From CAMPJM01 sp964440915 (GTDB lineage: Bacteria; Bacteroidota; Bacteroidia; Cytophagales; Cyclobacteriaceae), in contig CAYTTV010000065.1 in assembly GCA_964440915.1 (NCBI GenBank), positions 1 through 16,056 on the forward strand: DNA of 16,056 bases, in the 5' to 3' direction. The notes under the pieces were generated by a model. It did no database searches and had not been told where the DNA came from. It saw only the letters and a program-made list of their open reading frames with translations. Below are positions 12,645-16,056 of this stretch, one piece after another. The position numbers were made by a program, and so were the translations under genes. Positions within the stretch are counted from its first letter, which is position 1, and each line of letters starts with the position of its first letter.

Positions 12645-14537
12645 TTACCAGTCATCAGTCCTAAAAGGAGAAGCCAGTAAACCTTCTTTATTGCGGAGAT
12701 TAGCTTCTTCGGGATTATTGGCCCAAGCGTACCGCACTGCTATAGGTTTGGGCACATCCTTATGGCTTACTATAACCTTATTGCCCTTTATAACCGCATT
12801 TGCCCAGAAAAACTTCCTGTCCTCTCCTGCTATGGCAAAGTGCTTCAAAGGTTTTCCATTGCTTGTCAGGCCGCTTCCTGTTTCAGTAAAGGTAAGGATG
12901 ATTTTATCCCCTTCAATTTTCATATCCTTATATAGAGGCCCTGAAGCCACAATCTTTTCCCCATATACCAATCTTCGCGCTCCCAAGAACAGTCTGTGGG
13001 CCACATCTTTTTTGTTGAGCGGATGAATGTCGTTCCATTCTCCAACATCGTAAGTAACCGCAAGGGCTGTATGAGGGATATTCATGGCAGCCTTCATCTG
13101 TGCTTCACGAATGCCTGCCCAACCACTTTCGGATGGTTGTTCACTTTTCTTCATAAAATTGGGCAACTGTACCAGCAGAAAAGGCATTGTAGGCATTTCC
13201 CAAGTCTCTCTCCAATTAGTGATCAAGGCCTCCATCAAGGCATAATATTCATGTGGTCGACCTGCATTGCTTTCTCCTTGATACCATATCGCGCCCCTTA
13301 CTTTATAATTGCGAATAGGATAAATCATTCCGTTGTATAAACCCGATCCGACGAATTTTTTATTGCTAAGTCGCTCTTCAAATGCTTCTGCATCTCTTAT
13401 GTCCTTGCCCACCTTATACTTCCAAGTGCCTTCTAAATTGACTACCACATCATCACCAACAATCTTATAAGGCTTGTCGGGAATAAACCCGCCGTTGCCA
13501 CCGTTGGCAGTAAGTTTTACACTAATATTGTTTTTACCTGCCTTTAAAATACCCGCAGGGATATCGTACTTTCGGGGAGGATATTCATAACCAGTAAATC
13601 CCACAAAATGACCGTTGATGAACACAGAATCGTTGTGCACCAGCGTTCCCAAGTAGAGCTTAGCATGCTTGCCGTCCATGGAAGCAGGCAAGTCGAAATT
13701 TTTTCTATACCAGATGATCCCTTTGGTATCTATCCCATTTTCGAGCCAGAATCCTGGAACAGTTATGGTTTTCCAGTCCGAATCGTCCCAATCCAATGCA
13801 GCCCACTTCCCACTGCCCTTATCAGCTTCTGCAATCTTGAGACCCTCCAAAGCCTCTTTGTCGAGTATAAGCCGCGGAAATTCTTTAAGATGCTCCTGAC
13901 TCACCCAACTCTCAATAGGAGAACCTCCCAAGCTTGACACCAGCATGCCCACGGGTACTTTATTGTGTTCGTAAGCCATTTGCGCATAAAAGTAGGCCAA
14001 AGAGGTCCAGCTCATCACATCCGATGCTGTTGCAGAGTGCCACGCGGCATTCCCTGCAATATTGTCCATCTCTGCCTCGGGAGAATCTTGCGTAGGCACT
14101 TTGTAGTGGCGGATCATGTGATTGTTGGATACGTTGATTTCAGGAAACATATCCGTAAGGCGGGCTATGGGTGTTTCTTGATTAGATTGGCCTGAACAAA
14201 GCCAAACATCGCCCACCAGTACATCCCTGATAATGATTTCATTTACCTCCATAATAAATGGCCCTCCCGCCTTTTGAGGGGGAAGCGTCACAGACCAGTT
14301 GCCTTTGTCATCTGTGGTTGTGTCATAATATTTTCCTTGAAAACGAACCGTTACTTTTTCGCCCGGATCTGCCCATCCCCAAATATTCAGGTCCACATCC
14401 CGTTGCAGCACCATCCTGTCGCTGATTAGTCGAGGCAGTTTTATTTTTGCTTGCAAGGGGTTTAGATTGAAAGTGAACAACAAAACCAACAACACAAGTG
14501 GTGTTTTAGCAAAGCAATATAAAGTATGCTTTTTCAT
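12645..14537 (-). CDS. Secreted sialate O-acetylesterase-type SGNH esterase
   Basis: This exported 630-residue carbohydrate esterase probably removes O-acetyl groups from sialic acids or plant/algal glycans; the substrate cannot be told from sequence. A signal peptide (1-30, positive start then LVLLVLLFTFNL, cleavage after LQA) leads into the LPRLISDRMVLQRD segment (34-47) and a small beta domain. The SGNH catalytic parts are SGQSN (115-119, S118 nucleophile), SSLGGSPIESW (201-211), WYQGESNAG (418-426) and the D-x-H pair D503/H505 in EWNDIHPLN. Between them, at about 244-380, is an inserted galactose-binding-like beta domain (WYRKNFDLP, LGTLVHNDSVFINGHFVG) as in many family members. ATG at 14537 is preferred over an upstream TTG at 14576 because it opens the signal peptide. 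No sugar-uptake genes are adjacent, and its own terminator suggests a single-gene transcript. Confidence 0.93.
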   Translation of the reverse strand: MKKHTLYCFAKTPLVLLVLLFTFNLNPLQAKIKLPRLISDRMVLQRDVDLNIWGWADPGEKVTVRFQGKYYDTTTDDKGNWSVTLPPQKAGGPFIMEVNEIIIRDVLVGDVWLCSGQSNQETPIARLTDMFPEINVSNNHMIRHYKVPTQDSPEAEMDNIAGNAAWHSATASDVMSWTSLAYFYAQMAYEHNKVPVGMLVSSLGGSPIESWVSQEHLKEFPRLILDKEALEGLKIAEADKGSGKWAALDWDDSDWKTITVPGFWLENGIDTKGIIWYRKNFDLPASMDGKHAKLYLGTLVHNDSVFINGHFVGFTGYEYPPRKYDIPAGILKAGKNNISVKLTANGGNGGFIPDKPYKIVGDDVVVNLEGTWKYKVGKDIRDAEAFEERLSNKKFVGSGLYNGMIYPIRNYKVRGAIWYQGESNAGRPHEYYALMEALITNWRETWEMPTMPFLLVQLPNFMKKSEQPSESGWAGIREAQMKAAMNIPHTALAVTYDVGEWNDIHPLNKKDVAHRLFLGARRLVYGEKIVASGPLYKDMKIEGDKIILTFTETGSGLTSNGKPLKHFAIAGEDRKFFWANAVIKGNKVIVSHKDVPKPIAVRYAWANNPEEANLRNKEGLLASPFRTDDW

Positions 14538-14771
14538 ATGATTTATGATTAGAAGCTTTAAAATCGAAGTTTTCAATAATAATCATTAGTTTATGAAAAC
14601 CACAAGATGTTGACAGATATTTGATAAATAAGAAAGCAGGTCACACATAAACATTTTGCAAGGCCACGCTCGGTTTATTTTAAATGATTAAGTTTATACT
14701 TGCTAATATTGTTGTTATATTGATCTCTTCAATAACCTCGTTATGAAACGAATGAAATGCTTATATAAATT

Positions 14772-15089
14772 ATGAAGCCCGCAGGAATTTACTCAGAGAT
14801 CTGGATGAAGCACAGGTTGTCCATTCAAGGAAAACTAAAAGTAGCAGCAACTAGGCAATCAATCCAATTAAATTCGGAAGATTTTACCAATGTTGGTAAT
14901 CGTAAAATATACTCGTTTAATCTCGAGTTTGTAAACGGGAAAGTATCTAACAATATAGATGGGTCAGCTGTAGCAAGAGATTTAGCTAAGGTATTAGAAA
15001 GATCAGACAAAATTAAAGAAATACTAGAAATTGGTCATTATAAGATTAATATGGACAAGCAGTTCTGTTTATTCATCGAGAAAAAATAG
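14772..15089 (+). CDS. Hypothetical protein, AT-rich gene
   Basis: I do not recognise this 105-residue protein. It starts at ATG 14772 (a second ATG at 14805 would remove 11 residues) and ends in a lysine-rich KINMDKQFCLFIEKK. There is no signal peptide or membrane segment, one cysteine near the C-terminus, and an alternating hydrophobic pattern (KIYSFNLEFVNGKV) followed by a probable helix (AVARDLAKVLERSDKIKEILEI), suggesting a small alpha/beta fold. Its codon use is more AT-rich than the genes to its left. It is flanked by 234 bp upstream and 117 bp downstream, with no clear promoter or terminator. Because it is short and unrecognised, its reality rests on the intact frame and sensible amino-acid composition. 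Confidence 0.55.
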   Translation: MKPAGIYSEIWMKHRLSIQGKLKVAATRQSIQLNSEDFTNVGNRKIYSFNLEFVNGKVSNNIDGSAVARDLAKVLERSDKIKEILEIGHYKINMDKQFCLFIEKK

Positions 15090-15206
15090 GAGGAGATAAT
15101 TTGGGGTGTGTAACTAAACTGTCCTGATTGGTAGCGATTAATCCTTCTGTGAGGTAGGAGATATTTAAATAGCATAGCACTTAATAACAAATAACTAATA
15201 CAAAAC

Positions 15207-15854
15207 ATGAATAGAGGAAAGCTGCTTTTAATTACACTAATTATTATGCTATCAATATCTTTTTCTACTAAAGCTCAGAAGAGGAAATCAGGGCTGCCCA
15301 TTGTTGAGGAGAATACCAAGTCAATTGTAGACGCAGATACCATATATTACTATGGATGGGATATGGCAAATATGAAGCTCTCTGATGGGACATGGGTAGA
15401 TAAAGCAGAAGAGTTGAGACCAAGAATATCATCTATAATTGGTATGCTATCCGATAGGTTTTCCCCTGCGTATGTAAGCAAAGCCCTACAAAAGGAAGTT
15501 CAAGCGGATCTTGATGTTATTCAAAAGTTATATATAGAATCAGATTATAAGGATTTTGTAACATTTAACCCCTATAAACTCTCAAAAGAGAGTTTAATAG
15601 AAATTGTTGAAGGCTATGAGCTGAGTGACAACTCGGGTGTTGGTCTCGTGATTATTGCAGAAAACATGAATAAGAATGAGAGATATACAACCGCGTTTGT
15701 CACTTTCTTTGACCTTGAAACAAGGCAGTTGTTATGGGTAACAAAAATGAAAGGATTGCCTGGTAGTAAGTGGGGGTTTTCCAAATATTGGTATGAAGGG
15801 TATTTAGAGTGTTTTTATTATTTCTTAAAAAAATACTACCCTCCACATAGTTAA
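15207..15854 (+). CDS. Exported protein of unknown function, Bacteroidota-type
   Basis: This 215-residue protein has a clear signal peptide (residues 1-23: MNRGK then a leucine/isoleucine-rich core, cleavage after KA before QKRK) with no lipobox cysteine, so it is probably periplasmic. The mature part opens with DADTIYYYGWDMANMKLSDG, a phrase I recall from uncharacterised Bacteroidota proteins, and later has VGLVIIAENMN, TAFVTFFDLETRQLLWVTKM and a C-terminal GFSKYWYEGYLECFYYFLKKYY rich in Tyr/Phe. Function is unknown. It follows the small hypothetical gene in the same direction with a 117-bp gap and is AT-rich in the same way. The start ATG at 15207 is supported by the signal peptide. Confidence 0.8.
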   Translation: MNRGKLLLITLIIMLSISFSTKAQKRKSGLPIVEENTKSIVDADTIYYYGWDMANMKLSDGTWVDKAEELRPRISSIIGMLSDRFSPAYVSKALQKEVQADLDVIQKLYIESDYKDFVTFNPYKLSKESLIEIVEGYELSDNSGVGLVIIAENMNKNERYTTAFVTFFDLETRQLLWVTKMKGLPGSKWGFSKYWYEGYLECFYYFLKKYYPPHS

Positions 15855-15862
15855 CTGTTGTT

Positions 15863-15882
15863 CCAAGCTGCTATTTGCTTGG
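15863..15882 (+). terminator. Weak hairpin after the exported-protein gene
   Basis: CCAAGC (15863-15868) and GCTTGG (15877-15882) form a perfect 6-bp stem with an 8-nt loop, 9 bp after the stop codon. No T-tract follows, so this would be a poor intrinsic terminator and may need Rho or be only a 3' stabilising hairpin. Confidence 0.3.
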
Positions 15883-15983
15883 GATACACCAATATGTGCA
15901 TGAGGAAGTGCTCAGCAATCGGTCCTTGGCTACTCTCTTCATATCTACTGCTGGATTTTTCTACTAATGAACCTTATTTTATA

Positions 15984-16056
15984 CTACGATAGCTTTTCAT
16001 TAAAAAAGTCAATAGTTCGTTGCCAAGCCAGCTCAGCAGCGGCTTTATCATAGCGG
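15984..16056 (-). CDS. Dienelactone hydrolase-like protein, C-terminal fragment (runs off window)
   Basis: The last 23 codons and TAG stop of a leftward gene whose start lies beyond the window. The frame reads RYDKAAAELAWQRTIDFF and then NEKLS, which fits the usual C-terminal end of dienelactone hydrolase family alpha/beta hydrolases (pattern YD-AAA--AW-RT--FF). No catalytic residue is visible in this piece, so the identification rests only on this tail. Confidence 0.6.
   Translation of the reverse strand, partial: RYDKAAAELAWQRTIDFFNEKLS

Noticed and set aside
15101..15125. String GTGTGTAACTAAACTGTCCTG that resembles an insertion-sequence end
   Set aside because: No matching inverted end, target duplication or transposase is present in the window.

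Overview
The window looks like chromosomal DNA of a Bacteroidota bacterium, most likely of the Cytophagales type. This rests on the protein families (BT_3928-type MauE/DoxX protein, DUF1599 protein, folP-cdaA pair), on short AT-rich intergenic regions, on a Bacteroidota-style promoter (TAnnTTTG with an upstream TTG), and on a GC-rich intergenic repeat at the left edge whose wording I recognise from members of this phylum. Taxonomy is inference from gene content; no rRNA is present.

Layout. From 199 to 3522 four leftward genes form a probable operon: a DUF1599 protein with two copies of one domain, a MauE/DoxX-like membrane protein, a DppB-type ABC permease and shikimate kinase. Diverging from this group by only about 45 bp are rightward folP (dihydropteroate synthase) and cdaA (diadenylate cyclase, makes c-di-AMP), which overlap by 4 bp. 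DUF1599, folP and cdaA all appear to use TTG starts. A DUF488 gene converges on cdaA. From 10137 down to 5870 a leftward operon encodes a Prx6-type peroxiredoxin, CysJ and CysI, and ends in a strong intrinsic terminator. A CysL-like LysR regulator gene lies just upstream in the same direction. Between them is a near-perfect Bacteroidota promoter with two LysR-type dyads centred near -45 and -65.

From 11493 to 12250 two small transcription-related genes face each other: a Rho-binding antiterminator (Rof/YaeO-like) and an Rnk/GreA-C-like RNA polymerase-binding protein. A 394-bp gap follows, then a large secreted sialate O-acetylesterase-type SGNH esterase (leftward). Two AT-rich rightward genes of unknown function come next (one clearly exported), and the last 73 bases hold the 3' end of a leftward dienelactone-hydrolase-like gene.

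Working together: CysJ and CysI are the two subunits of NADPH sulfite reductase and are sandwiched between a peroxiredoxin and a likely cysteine-pathway regulator, so this block reads as a regulated sulfite reduction/peroxide defence module. The folP-cdaA/DUF1599 block is a housekeeping folate, c-di-AMP and nucleotide-related cluster. I found no tRNA, rRNA, CRISPR array or intact mobile element.
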